A stretch of DNA of 64,000 nucleotides. Source: Campylobacter concisus (GTDB lineage: Bacteria; Campylobacterota; Campylobacteria; Campylobacterales; Campylobacteraceae). The stretch covers positions 62,001-126,000 of the forward strand of contig NZ_CABPVS010000002.1 of NCBI RefSeq assembly GCF_902460845.1. Direction: 5' to 3'. The notes under the pieces are model-generated. The model saw only the letters and a program-made list of their open reading frames with translations, had not been told where the DNA came from and made no database searches. The translations under genes and the position numbers were made by a program. Position 1 is the stretch's first letter; each line of letters starts with the position of its first letter. Shown one piece after another: positions 57,180-64,000 of the stretch.

Positions 57180-57344
57180 TAAAACTTAAATTTTTAGCTT
57201 TTGTATTGTGATTAAAATTTATAGTGCAAAAGCCTACCTTTCGTATAGATCTTCTTAACAAATTCATTGCTAGTACTGCTTATATTTAATCAACTTTGTT
57301 TGGCTTGTAGATTAAATTTATGTTCAAGGGTTAATAGATTTCGG

Positions 57345-57437
57345 GTGAAAAAAATTACTCAGCAAGCATTAAAATCAAAAGTTATAGTAAGTGAATTAAA
57401 TTTTAGCTTAGAAGATCTTGAGATGATGCTTGCATAA
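57345..57437 (+). CDS. Possible 30-residue peptide ORF
   Basis: GTG start giving MKKITQQALKSKVIVSELNFS and ending EDLEMMLA. Below normal gene length and without a good ribosome site, but the residue pattern is protein-like, and a plus-strand terminator follows 7 bases later. It could be a real small protein, or the end of a decayed gene after napD. Confidence 0.25.
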   Translation: MKKITQQALKSKVIVSELNFSLEDLEMMLA

Positions 57438-57443
57438 AGAATT

Positions 57444-57475
57444 TTGGTAGGCCATTTTTGGCTTACTAATTTTAT
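57444..57475 (+). terminator. Plus-strand terminator downstream of nap operon
   Basis: Stem TTGGTAGGCC (57444-57453) / GGCTTACTAA (57460-57469) with loop ATTTTT, then TTTTAT. Two G-T pairs fit plus-strand RNA; on the minus strand they become A-C mismatches, so it mainly stops plus-strand transcripts. Confidence 0.65.
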
Positions 57476-57478
57476 AGC

Positions 57479-58021
57479 CTAAGGTCTATCTTTGATCAAA
57501 TTTAATAAATTTTCTCCAATATTTTCATTTGTTAGATTTGAAATTTCTTTATAAAAATTTCCTTTTTTGTCTATTAAATATATTGAAGAGCTGTGAGCAA
57601 CAGAGTAGCCCATGGCTGAGTTTTCAAGACGGACTTTTTGAAATTTTACACCATAGGTTTTTGCCACTTCTTTTAAGGCGTTTAGTTTTAATCCATCGGC
57701 ATCTTTATAGAAATTTTTTGCCATTAGAGTTAAATTTTCAGGAGTATCGCGTTCAGGATCAAGTGTAATAAAAAGTAGCTCAAAGTCATCTCTTTTTAGC
57801 TTGTTTAGTTCATCGCCAATCAAAGAGAGCGCAGTAGGGCAGACATCGGGGCAAAAAAGATAACCAAAATATATAACTTTGTACTTTCCGTCGTAATTTT
57901 TAAGACTTACTTCACCATTTTGTGAAAGTGCCTTAAAATCATACTTGTTTGGCTTTATTAGCAAAAGTGCAACACCTATACAAATTAAGATTATTATTAA
58001 GCCCCAAAATGCCTTTTTCAT
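57479..58021 (-). CDS. SCO1/SenC-family copper protein
   Basis: A 180-residue thioredoxin-fold protein with an N-terminal membrane anchor (about 5-23). Copper site: FGYLFCPDVCPTAL (CxxxC) and the distant His in SVAHSSSIYLID. Sco proteins help load the CuA site or support cbb3 oxidase assembly and redox defence. Third gene of a minus-strand unit after a PCuAC and a FixH-like gene, which together indicate copper delivery in the periplasm. Confidence 0.94.
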   Translation of the reverse strand: MKKAFWGLIIILICIGVALLLIKPNKYDFKALSQNGEVSLKNYDGKYKVIYFGYLFCPDVCPTALSLIGDELNKLKRDDFELLFITLDPERDTPENLTLMAKNFYKDADGLKLNALKEVAKTYGVKFQKVRLENSAMGYSVAHSSSIYLIDKKGNFYKEISNLTNENIGENLLNLIKDRP

Positions 58022-58030
58022 CGTTACCCT

Positions 58031-58498
58031 CTATAATTTTAGATCAAAATCTACAAAAAAACCAGTTTCTTTTTCGTCATCAAGCACTTTAAATCTATAT
58101 CTCATAAGCTCGACAACGCAAGCACTTAGCACTACTTGAGCAGTTAAGTTATCGCCTCTTGGCTCAAGCCTTGCTTTAATCGATCCCATATTCATATTTA
58201 TGCCGTCTATTTCAAGACTAGGATTTTTTAGCCCTAAATTTTTACCGTTAATGATTTTAAAGCTAAAAGGCCTCATAGCATAAATAGGTCTTGGTGAGAT
58301 GTCTATTTTTAGCTTTACGCCTTTAAATTCCATCTCACAAGATTTGTTGTTTAGATCACATTTTAAAGGATCTAGCGATGTGTTTACATCGGCAAATTCA
58401 GGTGGATCTTCTTTGCTTGTTGTCATAAGCTTATAGCCTATCGAAAAAGCACCTAGAACAATAAAGATAAATGAAAAAATAATTATGATTTTTTTCAT
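58031..58498 (-). CDS. Membrane-anchored FixH/YtkA-like protein
   Basis: A 155-residue protein with one N-terminal helix (about 3-22) and a periplasmic beta-sandwich-like domain: CDLNNKSCEMEFKGVKLKIDI, MRPFSFKIINGKNLGLKNPSLEIDGINMNMG, RLEPRGDNLTAQVVLSACVVELMRYRFKV. The M.MNMG stretch, followed by an ACV motif, resembles copper-handling FixH/YtkA-type proteins. Starts one base after the PCuAC gene end. Role inferred from neighbours. Confidence 0.75.
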   Translation of the reverse strand: MKKIIIIFSFIFIVLGAFSIGYKLMTTSKEDPPEFADVNTSLDPLKCDLNNKSCEMEFKGVKLKIDISPRPIYAMRPFSFKIINGKNLGLKNPSLEIDGINMNMGSIKARLEPRGDNLTAQVVLSACVVELMRYRFKVLDDEKETGFFVDFDLKL

Positions 58499-58920
58499 TA
58501 TTTAAAGTTTTTAGTTACTCCGATATTATCAAGCTTTATGCTCTCGCCATTGCTAAATTTTAGCTCTAAATCAACTTTATCACCATCTTTTAATGGTTTA
58601 TTTAGATCCATAAGCATAATGTGTAAACCGCCAGGAGCTAGTTTTGTTTCGCCATTTTTTGGGATCACTGCATCTTCGATTTGAACCATAGCCATCATAC
58701 CATCATTCATTTTGTGTGTATGAATTTCTGTACTTTTGCAAACGCTTGAATGAGCGCCAATAAGCTTTACATCAGAATTTGAAGCATTTTTTATATCCAT
58801 AAAAATTGCACTATTGTTTGTGCCAGGTTTTGTATCTCTAGCTCTAACATTTTCTAGGCTGATATCAGCCGCTATAAGGGTAGAAGCTACAAGCATCGCA
58901 CCAAAAACGAATTTCTTCAT
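58498..58920 (-). CDS. PCuAC copper chaperone
   Basis: A 140-residue periplasmic protein with signal peptide (MKKFVFGAMLVASTLIAA). Cu(I)-binding H-x-n-M...HxM pattern: EIHTHKMNDGMMAMVQIEDA and GGLHIMLMDLN. Partners Sco proteins to metallate haem-copper oxidases in other bacteria. ATG preceded by AAGGA. First gene of the copper-delivery unit. Confidence 0.94.
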   Translation of the reverse strand: MKKFVFGAMLVASTLIAADISLENVRARDTKPGTNNSAIFMDIKNASNSDVKLIGAHSSVCKSTEIHTHKMNDGMMAMVQIEDAVIPKNGETKLAPGGLHIMLMDLNKPLKDGDKVDLELKFSNGESIKLDNIGVTKNFK

Positions 58921-59057
58921 ATTTTTCCTTTGTGATAAAATTAATAATGGTTTTCACATTATACACTTAGGATTACTTAATTTACCTTTAAAACCTAAAA
59001 ATATAAATTTTTTAGGATATAATTACGGACTAAATTTTACTTTTTGGGATATTTCAC

Positions 59058-60023
59058 TTGAAAAAAATTATATTTTTCTTCATCGCGTTATCGCCTTGTC
59101 TTTTTGCCCAAAATTACGAAGAAATTTACTTAAAAAATGGCTCAGCTGCTGTTATTGATGCCATCGAAAAAAATATTTTAAGTAAGGATTACTGGCTAAA
59201 AAAGCTTGAGGGCAAGGATGTAAGATATGGATATTATGACAACGAGATACTTCTAAGTGTAGTTGATAAAACTAAAAAGAAGCTTGAAGTGATCTCTTAT
59301 AATGGCGGCATTACAAAAAAGCTTTTTAGCTCAAGCGTTATAGTTGGCAAAAATGGTGATAAGCTTCTTGAAGGCGATCTAAAAACACCGGTTGGAGTGT
59401 ATCAGCTTACACGTAGATTTACGCCAAATGATAGATATCTTGGCCCACTTGCATTTTCGCTTTCATACCCAAATTTGCTTGATAAGCTTGCAAAGCGAAA
59501 TGGCGGTGGCATTTGGATACATGGCTATCCACTTGATGGTCAAAGGACAGATGAGCTAAAAACAAAAGGCTGCGTGGCTATGCAAAATGATACTTTGATG
59601 AAATTCGATGATATTGTGGATCACAAAAAAACACTTGCATTTATCTATGAAGATAAGCGTCCAGAAGCTAGCGCAAAAGATATTGCAGTTATCATTTCTG
59701 GACTTTTGGGCTGGAAAAAGACATGGAGTGAGAGCGACATTGAAAACTATCTTAAATTTTACGATAAAAACTTTGAGCGATACGATGGTATGAGCTTGGA
59801 AAAATTTAAAAGTATGAAGCGGGCTATTTTTTCTAAAAAAGAGAAAAAACGCATTAGTTTTTCAAATTTTCTCATCACGCCTTATCCAAATCTTAAAAAT
59901 GATAGGCTTTTTCGTGTGAGTTTTTATGAGGATTATGTTTCAGATACGCACAAATTTGCTGGGCAAAAGACGCTTTATGTGAAGCTTTATAACGATGATA
60001 TGAAAATTTTTATAGAGGAGTAA
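59058..60023 (+). CDS. YkuD-fold L,D-peptidase, Csd6/Pgp2-like cell-shape protein
   Basis: A 321-residue secreted protein with signal peptide (MKKIIFFFIALSPCLFA). The YkuD domain contains GDLKTPVGVYQL and GGGIWIHGYPLDGQRTDELKTKGCVAM-region with catalytic His155 and Cys172. A C-terminal domain (about 210-321) looks like the NTF2-type extension of H. pylori Csd6. Csd6 and C. jejuni Pgp2 are L,D-carboxypeptidases trimming tetrapeptides to shape helical cells. Start TTG at 59058 with a weak GGGA site. Length agrees with Csd6 (330). Confidence 0.88.
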   Translation: MKKIIFFFIALSPCLFAQNYEEIYLKNGSAAVIDAIEKNILSKDYWLKKLEGKDVRYGYYDNEILLSVVDKTKKKLEVISYNGGITKKLFSSSVIVGKNGDKLLEGDLKTPVGVYQLTRRFTPNDRYLGPLAFSLSYPNLLDKLAKRNGGGIWIHGYPLDGQRTDELKTKGCVAMQNDTLMKFDDIVDHKKTLAFIYEDKRPEASAKDIAVIISGLLGWKKTWSESDIENYLKFYDKNFERYDGMSLEKFKSMKRAIFSKKEKKRISFSNFLITPYPNLKNDRLFRVSFYEDYVSDTHKFAGQKTLYVKLYNDDMKIFIEE

Positions 60024-60025
60024 AA

Positions 60026-60265
60026 GTGGAAAAATCTCAAGAAGTAAAAGAAAAAATCGAAAAAATTTTAGAGGCAAGAGCTGCTTTTTTTGCTGAGCTT
60101 GACCGTCAGGTTCCAAAGAAGAATGGTACTGATGTTTTTGATTTTAGCAAAGTAAAAGAGGCTGATCTGAAAGAAATTTACGCTAAATTTTATGCATTTG
60201 ATTACAACGTAAGAAAACTTTTACCGGATGTTTATACGGCTTTTAATGTGAATTTTAATGTCTGA
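60026..60265 (+). CDS. Small cytosolic protein, unknown
   Basis: A 79-residue protein starting at GTG, 2 bases after the L,D-peptidase gene and overlapping alr by 8 bases. Charged and helical: KVKEKIEKILEARAAFFAEL-type start, then KKNGTDVFDFSKVKEADLKEIYAKFYAFDYNVRKL. No signal peptide or known motif. Tight coupling to alr and the L,D-peptidase suggests a wall-related job, but this is inference only. Confidence 0.7.
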   Translation: MEKSQEVKEKIEKILEARAAFFAELDRQVPKKNGTDVFDFSKVKEADLKEIYAKFYAFDYNVRKLLPDVYTAFNVNFNV

Positions 60266-61271
60266 AATACGCCTAAATAAAGCTTCATATATTCATAACC
60301 TCACTCAAATTTGTGCTAAAGCCGGTGGTAAAGAAAAAGTAATAATTGTATTAAAAGACAATGCTTATGGTCATGGCGCAAGACTTATTGCAAATGAAGC
60401 TAAAAAATTTGGTATAGAAATTTGTGCTGTAAAAAGTGAGTTTGAGGCAAATGAAATTTCTGACATATTTGAAAATATTCTCATTCTCTCACATATCCCA
60501 ACTGGAAATGAAAGCAGCAAATTTATCTATGCGATAAATGATATAGAGGCGCTTTTAAAGATAAAAGATGGCTCAAAAATCAACCTTGCAATTGACACTG
60601 GTATGCATAGAAATGGGCTTGATATTAGCGAGCTTGATTATGCGTTTGAAATTTTAACAAGAAGGAATTTGGAGCTTCTTGGAGCTTATACTCATTTTCG
60701 TGCAAGTGATGAGCTAAATGCTGACTATTTTGTGCAAAGGGAAAATTTTAGGGTAGCAAAAGAGAAAATTTTAGCTCTTTGCGATGAGTTTGGTATAAAA
60801 AAACCGATCTTTCACTCTCACAACTCAGCTGCTCTTGAAAGAGTAAGCGAAATCGATGATGATATGGTGCGTGTTGGCATCGCTCAGTATGGATACGCTC
60901 AGTTTGGTGATAGTTTGGGCTTAAAGCCGGTACTTTCACTATGGGCAAAAAGAGTTAGTAGGCGTATTTTAAAAAGTGGTCAAAGTGTTGGATATGGCGC
61001 TAAATTTAGCGCAAAAGAAGATATAAATGTAGCCACTTATGATCTTGGATATGGCGATGGATTGCTAAGATACAATGGATGTGGTGAGCTAAGACTTGCC
61101 AATAACGAGCCAATACTGGGCAAAATTTCTATGGATAGCTTTAGTTGTAAAGATAGCGGCGAGTGGGTCTGTGTCTTTGAGGATGCAAATATTTGGGCAA
61201 AATTTTTTGATACGATAAGTTATGATATTTTAGTAAAGCTCTCGCCAAATATCACTAGGAAATTTATATAA
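60258..61271 (+). CDS. alr: Alanine racemase
   Basis: PLP enzyme making D-alanine for peptidoglycan. It has 337 residues, somewhat shorter than the 355-370 typical. Motifs: IIVLKDNAYGHGA (PLP Lys), LAIDTGMHRNGLD, FHSHNSAALE, VRVGIAQYGY, VGYGAKFSA (catalytic Tyr region), YDLGYGDGLLR and LGKISMDSFSC. ATG overlaps the preceding small gene. Clustering with the L,D-peptidase makes a cell-wall group. Confidence 0.95.
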   Translation: MSEIRLNKASYIHNLTQICAKAGGKEKVIIVLKDNAYGHGARLIANEAKKFGIEICAVKSEFEANEISDIFENILILSHIPTGNESSKFIYAINDIEALLKIKDGSKINLAIDTGMHRNGLDISELDYAFEILTRRNLELLGAYTHFRASDELNADYFVQRENFRVAKEKILALCDEFGIKKPIFHSHNSAALERVSEIDDDMVRVGIAQYGYAQFGDSLGLKPVLSLWAKRVSRRILKSGQSVGYGAKFSAKEDINVATYDLGYGDGLLRYNGCGELRLANNEPILGKISMDSFSCKDSGEWVCVFEDANIWAKFFDTISYDILVKLSPNITRKFI

Positions 61272-61280
61272 AGGCAATAT

Positions 61281-61712
61281 ATGAAAAAGATTGTTTTATT
61301 AGCTCTTGCTAGCCTTGCTTTTGGTGTGCAAGAGAGTGAGTTTAAAATTTATGAGCAGATATTAAATCAGCTTGATACTAAGCAGATCCCAGCTTTTGTC
61401 GTCCAAACTGCAAAGCCAAATTTGCCAAGCAGGGTCGATGAGATGATTACGCTAAAAGATGTAAGCAGCAGCGGGCTAAACATACACGGTGAGTTTGTTT
61501 TAAACGAGACCAAGACAAAGAGAATAAAAGGCTACAACAAAGCTCAAATTTTAGCTTTAAAAGATGAGTTTTATAAAAATGGAAAAGATGCGCTTTGCAA
61601 TTCAGGTATGGCAAGAGCTGTGCTAAATCGTGGCATCACTCTAAGTGGTAGTTACAGCTTTGAGGGTAGGCATTTTTTTGATATAAATTTGGATAAAAGT
61701 AGTTGCGAGTAG
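61281..61712 (+). CDS. Secreted protein, unknown
   Basis: A 143-residue protein with signal peptide (MKKIVLLALASLAFG). The mature part is mixed alpha/beta: LDTKQIPAFVVQTAKPNLPSRVDEM, SSGLNIHGEFVLNET and DALCNSGMARAVLNRGITLSGSY, with two Cys (near 106 and 142), perhaps a disulfide. No family recognised. Overlaps the following secreted protein by 10 bases; the two probably act together in the periplasm. Confidence 0.8.
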   Translation: MKKIVLLALASLAFGVQESEFKIYEQILNQLDTKQIPAFVVQTAKPNLPSRVDEMITLKDVSSSGLNIHGEFVLNETKTKRIKGYNKAQILALKDEFYKNGKDALCNSGMARAVLNRGITLSGSYSFEGRHFFDINLDKSSCE

Positions 61713-62104
61713 TCATTTTTTTACTGTTTTTTTACTCGCTTGCCCTGGCTCTTACGCCAGATATGGCAGCGAAAAATCATGCAACTTACTACAAAAAAAA
61801 GCTCCCATTTATCTGCACGCCAACACTTACGCTTAATGATATCTTAAATATCGGTGATACGCTCATTTATAGATATGCCATCAAACACGCAAGAAAGCAA
61901 GAGATTAAAAGGCTTGAAGAGAAAGAGCTTTTAGAATTTATCGAAGCTATCAAAAAAGAGAATTTGCGAACTGCTTGCAAAGATAAAGAGATCTTAAATA
62001 TGCTAAGCATCGGTGTCACCTTGGATGAGCTTTTCTATTCAGAAAATGGTGAGCTTATTTTTGAGTATACTATAGAAGATCGTGACTGCAAGATATTGCA
62101 GTGA
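61703..62104 (+). CDS. Secreted protein, unknown
   Basis: A 133-residue protein starting at TTG inside the previous gene. Signal peptide (MRVVIFLLFFYSLALA), then TPDMAAKNHATYYKKKLPFIC, TLTLNDILNIGDTLIYRYAIKHARKQ, FIEAIKKENLRTACKDKEILN and EYTIEDRDCKIL; three Cys. Not recognised. Paired with 61281-61712. Confidence 0.78.
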   Translation: MRVVIFLLFFYSLALALTPDMAAKNHATYYKKKLPFICTPTLTLNDILNIGDTLIYRYAIKHARKQEIKRLEEKELLEFIEAIKKENLRTACKDKEILNMLSIGVTLDELFYSENGELIFEYTIEDRDCKILQ

Positions 62105-62129
62105 AATTTGGGGCTAAATTTCGGTTTTT
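62103..62129 (+). terminator. Possible terminator after secreted pair
   Basis: Stem GAAATTT (62103-62109) / AAATTTC (62116-62122), loop GGGGCT, followed by GGTTTTTT. Weak AT stem but good T-tail. Confidence 0.45.
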
Positions 62130-62195
62130 TGGTTGAAAATTTGATCCTTTACAATTTTAAAATTCTATTTACTTACAAGAATCGACTACTGATTT

Positions 62196-62260
62196 TAGGC
62201 CTCGAAAAGTTTGCCACTAAAATCAGAGCCGAAATTACTCGCTCATGAAATTTAAAATTT
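62196..62260. repeat. Dispersed intergenic repeat, copy B
   Basis: A 65-base element between the secreted-protein pair and htpX, homologous to 34195-34260 (49 of 66 positions, mostly transitions apart). Both copies lie in short gaps next to terminators, with the same orientation relative to the plus strand. This copy is not open on the minus strand (stop after MSE). Confidence 0.5.
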
Positions 62261-62304
62261 TTGTAAATTTATAAATTTAAAGCCAAAAAAGATGACAGAA
62301 AAAG

Positions 62305-62338
62305 AAATTTAGCCCAAATTTTACTAAAGGCTAAATTT
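62305..62338 (-). terminator. Terminator after htpX
   Basis: Stem AAATTTAGCC (62305-62314) / GGCTAAATTT (62329-62338), 14-base loop, directly after the htpX stop; minus-strand tail begins CTTTTTCTG. Confidence 0.7.
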
Positions 62339-63208
62339 TTACATACTTCTTTTTATTTCTTGCTCAAGCCTTTGAAGCTCAGCGATCCTATCGCTAGTGC
62401 TTGGATGCGTTCTAAAAAGTACGCCAAGCTTGTTAGTTAGCGAGCCAAATGGATTTACGATAAACATATGAGCACTTTGTTCGCTTGCATTTTGCATAAT
62501 GTAAGAATTTGAGTAGCTCTCAAGCTTTCTTAGAGCACTTGCAAGCCACTCTGGGTGTCCTGTTAGATAGGCTGCGCCTTTGTCCGCCTTGTACTCGCGC
62601 TCCCTTGAGATCGCCATTTGGATGATTGTGGCAGCTATTGGCATGAGTATAGCAAGTGCTAGCATAACGATGGCATTACCGCCACCTCTTCTTGAACCGC
62701 TGCTTTGCCCAGCAATACCACCAATCTTAGCAAAATTTGCAAGCATTGCGATAGCGCCAGCTAGTATGGCAGCGATTGAGCCAGTTAGGATGTCGTAATG
62801 CCTTACGTGGCTTAGCTCGTGAGCTAGCACACCCTCGATCTCGTTTTCATTTAAAATTTTTAAAAGCCCCTCGGTTACTGCAACGGCTGCATGGCTTGGG
62901 TTTCTGCCCGTGGCAAAGGCATTTGGTACCTCTTCTGGTATGATGTAAATTTTTGGCATAGGCAAATTTGCCTTTTGTGTGAGACGAGATACGATCTCAT
63001 AAAGCCCGTGAGCGTTACTCTCATCGACTGGGATAGCGTTATATCTTTTAAGCACCAGAGTATCACTAAAAAAATATGAAAAGATATTTGTGCCAGTTGC
63101 TATCAAAAAGGCGATCATCATGCCATGCTCACCGCCAATATATCCGCCAACAGCGATAAAAATCAGCATTAAAGTAACCATTAAAAAAGCAGTTTTAAAA
63201 ATTTCCAT
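62339..63208 (-). CDS. htpX: Membrane zinc metalloprotease HtpX
   Basis: A 289-residue quality-control protease of the inner membrane. Helices near residues 10-45, then the zinc motif LAHELSHVRHYD (HExxH), two helices (about 147-200) and the third ligand in EREYKADKGAAYL. The N-terminal DTLVLKRYNAIPVDESNAHGLY and YIIPEEVPNAFATGRNPSHA are typical. Conserved RTHPSTSDRIAEL near the end. First of the last minus-strand block's downstream group with 63217-63770. Confidence 0.96.
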   Translation of the reverse strand: MEIFKTAFLMVTLMLIFIAVGGYIGGEHGMMIAFLIATGTNIFSYFFSDTLVLKRYNAIPVDESNAHGLYEIVSRLTQKANLPMPKIYIIPEEVPNAFATGRNPSHAAVAVTEGLLKILNENEIEGVLAHELSHVRHYDILTGSIAAILAGAIAMLANFAKIGGIAGQSSGSRRGGGNAIVMLALAILMPIAATIIQMAISREREYKADKGAAYLTGHPEWLASALRKLESYSNSYIMQNASEQSAHMFIVNPFGSLTNKLGVLFRTHPSTSDRIAELQRLEQEIKRSM

Positions 63209-63216
63209 TTTTGTCC

Positions 63217-63582
63217 TTATTCTTTTATAGCATTTGGCAAGATCGCAGCATCGATGTTAAATTTTACAAGTTGTGTCAGTTCGATTTCGTCTTTTATTAA
63301 AACAGCTATAAGCGCGTCAAATAAATAACTCTCAGCAATCTTTGCTAAATCTTTTGCAATGTCAATATCGGCAATAATAAATTTTGCTCCAGCAGCGTTT
63401 GCGACGATAGCTTCATTTAAATTTGAGACAAGGACGCTAAAGCTAGCACCAAGACTTAACGCTTTTTTTATCAAATTTCTATCAAATTTAAAAAGATTTT
63501 GCCTACCACTTAGCACATCTGCCTCGCCCTCACAAAGAAACAGTGGCTCAAATTTGATCAGCTCATCACCTAAAATTTTCAT
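63217..63582 (-). CDS. Conserved-looking cytosolic protein, unknown
   Basis: A 121-residue protein without signal or helices. Alternating beta/alpha pattern: FSVLVSNLNEAIVANAAGAKFIIADIDIAKDLAKIA, FDALIAVLIKDEIELTQLV, FNIDAAILP. This resembles half of a Rossmann-like or PLD-like alpha/beta fold, but no motif is decisive. It overlaps the PP0621 gene by 4 bases and precedes htpX by 8 bases. Confidence 0.75.
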   Translation of the reverse strand: MKILGDELIKFEPLFLCEGEADVLSGRQNLFKFDRNLIKKALSLGASFSVLVSNLNEAIVANAAGAKFIIADIDIAKDLAKIAESYLFDALIAVLIKDEIELTQLVKFNIDAAILPNAIKE

Positions 63583-63773
63583 CTCTCACCCTTTATGCAC
63601 TCTTTGCAGATGTATTTTCCGTCCCTTAGCACCATTTGATCGATGTCGCTAAAGACGCCGCATTTGCTGCACTCTTCGAAGTTGCTGGTGCTTATCTTGT
63701 CGCTTTTTTTTCTATTTTTAAAAAATATGATGTAAATCGCAACCAAAATCGCTACAAAAAGCAAGTATTTCAA
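63579..63773 (-). CDS. PP0621-family small membrane zinc-ribbon protein
   Basis: A 64-residue protein with an N-terminal helix (about 2-18) and a CxxC...CxxC pair (ECSKCGVF and YICKECIKG), a likely zinc ribbon. TTG start overlaps the rsmG stop, so translation is coupled. The family is widespread next to unrelated genes and has no assigned function. Confidence 0.8.
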   Translation of the reverse strand: MKYLLFVAILVAIYIIFFKNRKKSDKISTSNFEECSKCGVFSDIDQMVLRDGKYICKECIKGER

Positions 63774-64000
63774 TGTATCTCCCCTCGGTTTTTGAGATTA
63801 AAAAATATGTAGTTTCTGTTTTTTTCATTATAAATTTGTGCGTCTATGCCTGAAATTTCCTCCATGACGCTAGAGCCCTTGTAGATGAGAAATTTAGTGC
63901 TCTCATCATAAAATCCCTTGCAAATTTTTATAAGCTCTTTTGTCTTGCTAAGCGCCCTTGAAGTGATGAGATCAGCCGTAAATTTATCTGCAAGCTCGAT
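63770..64000 (-). CDS. rsmG: 16S rRNA m7G methyltransferase RsmG (C-terminal part)
   Basis: The reverse-strand reading [29 protein letters not shown] continues to [16 protein letters not shown] and ends [17 protein letters not shown] before TGA at 63770-63772. This fits the C-terminal third of RsmG/GidB, where LITSRAL and the KG strand end the SAM fold. The N-terminus lies beyond base 64000. It methylates G527 of 16S rRNA. Confidence 0.88.
   Translation of the reverse strand: MELADKFTADLITSRALSKTKELIKICKGFYDESTKFLIYKGSSVMEEISGIDAQIYNEKNRNYIFFNLKNRGEIH

Noticed and set aside
1..64000. tRNA, rRNA, CRISPR, insertion sequences, prophage
   Set aside because: No cloverleaf with T-loop sequence, no regularly spaced repeats, no transposase or integrase reading was found by eye.

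Overview
The window looks like a chromosomal segment of a Campylobacter species. It is AT-rich, with dense co-directional gene blocks, many TTG and GTG starts, and TAATG or ATGA stop/start overlaps. Gene content points to Epsilonproteobacteria: a napAGHBFLD nitrate reductase operon without napC, a futalosine-pathway gene (mqnC), a CheB without receiver domain next to CheR, an FlhX-type FlhB paralog, FliW beside bamD-lon, and a Csd6/Pgp2-like cell-shape enzyme. The folD-to-flhX gene order resembles the C. jejuni Cj0855-Cj0848 region as I remember it. The exact species is inferred, possibly C. concisus-like. I found no rRNA, tRNA, CRISPR array, insertion sequence or prophage.

Layout. 1-7953: folD (partial, minus), then a plus-strand run of a small c-type cytochrome, hemL, two small membrane proteins, an MFS carrier, a FliK-like protein, flhX, cheB and cheR. 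8002-10879 (minus): two NlpE-type lipoproteins and an MFS carrier. 10960-16708 (plus): SPFH/NfeD pair, mqnC, an M16 peptidase homolog and recG, with a His-rich lipoprotein on the minus strand between. 16785-19918 (minus): excalibur protein and a FecBCD-type metal/siderophore/haem importer. 20136-22981: quinol-type NO reductase behind a Crp/Fnr-like palindrome, and a DUF1523 protein. 23083-23400 is a likely decayed membrane-protein gene. 23443-30837 (minus): hpf, three prepilin-like proteins, a 1406-residue secreted protein and fliW.

30950-45717 is mostly housekeeping and metabolism: bamD, lon, ogt, acnB, a secreted ankyrin protein, an SDR, an NhaC-type antiporter, trmA, ilvA, a DUF4230 protein, a DyP peroxidase and a half-size EamA carrier. 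45926-50041 holds two dCache chemoreceptors with partly identical signalling domains. 50580-57179 is the nap operon. 57479-58920 (minus) is a PCuAC/FixH-like/Sco copper-delivery set. 59058-62104 has an L,D-peptidase, alanine racemase and small secreted proteins. 62339-64000 (minus) has htpX, two small proteins and partial rsmG.

Respiration on nitrogen oxides (Nap, qNOR), metal uptake and handling (FecBCD-type importer, Sco/PCuAC, NlpE-like and His-rich lipoproteins) and motility or taxis (FliW, FlhX, FliK-like, CheB/R, two receptors) dominate. The least explained part is the prepilin plus giant secreted protein operon at 24051-30395, whose order and shape resemble the mshD-O-P-Q end of MSHA pilus loci. 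Other loose ends are a 66-bp dispersed repeat pair, a frameshifted gene remnant and an apparently mosaic chemoreceptor gene.
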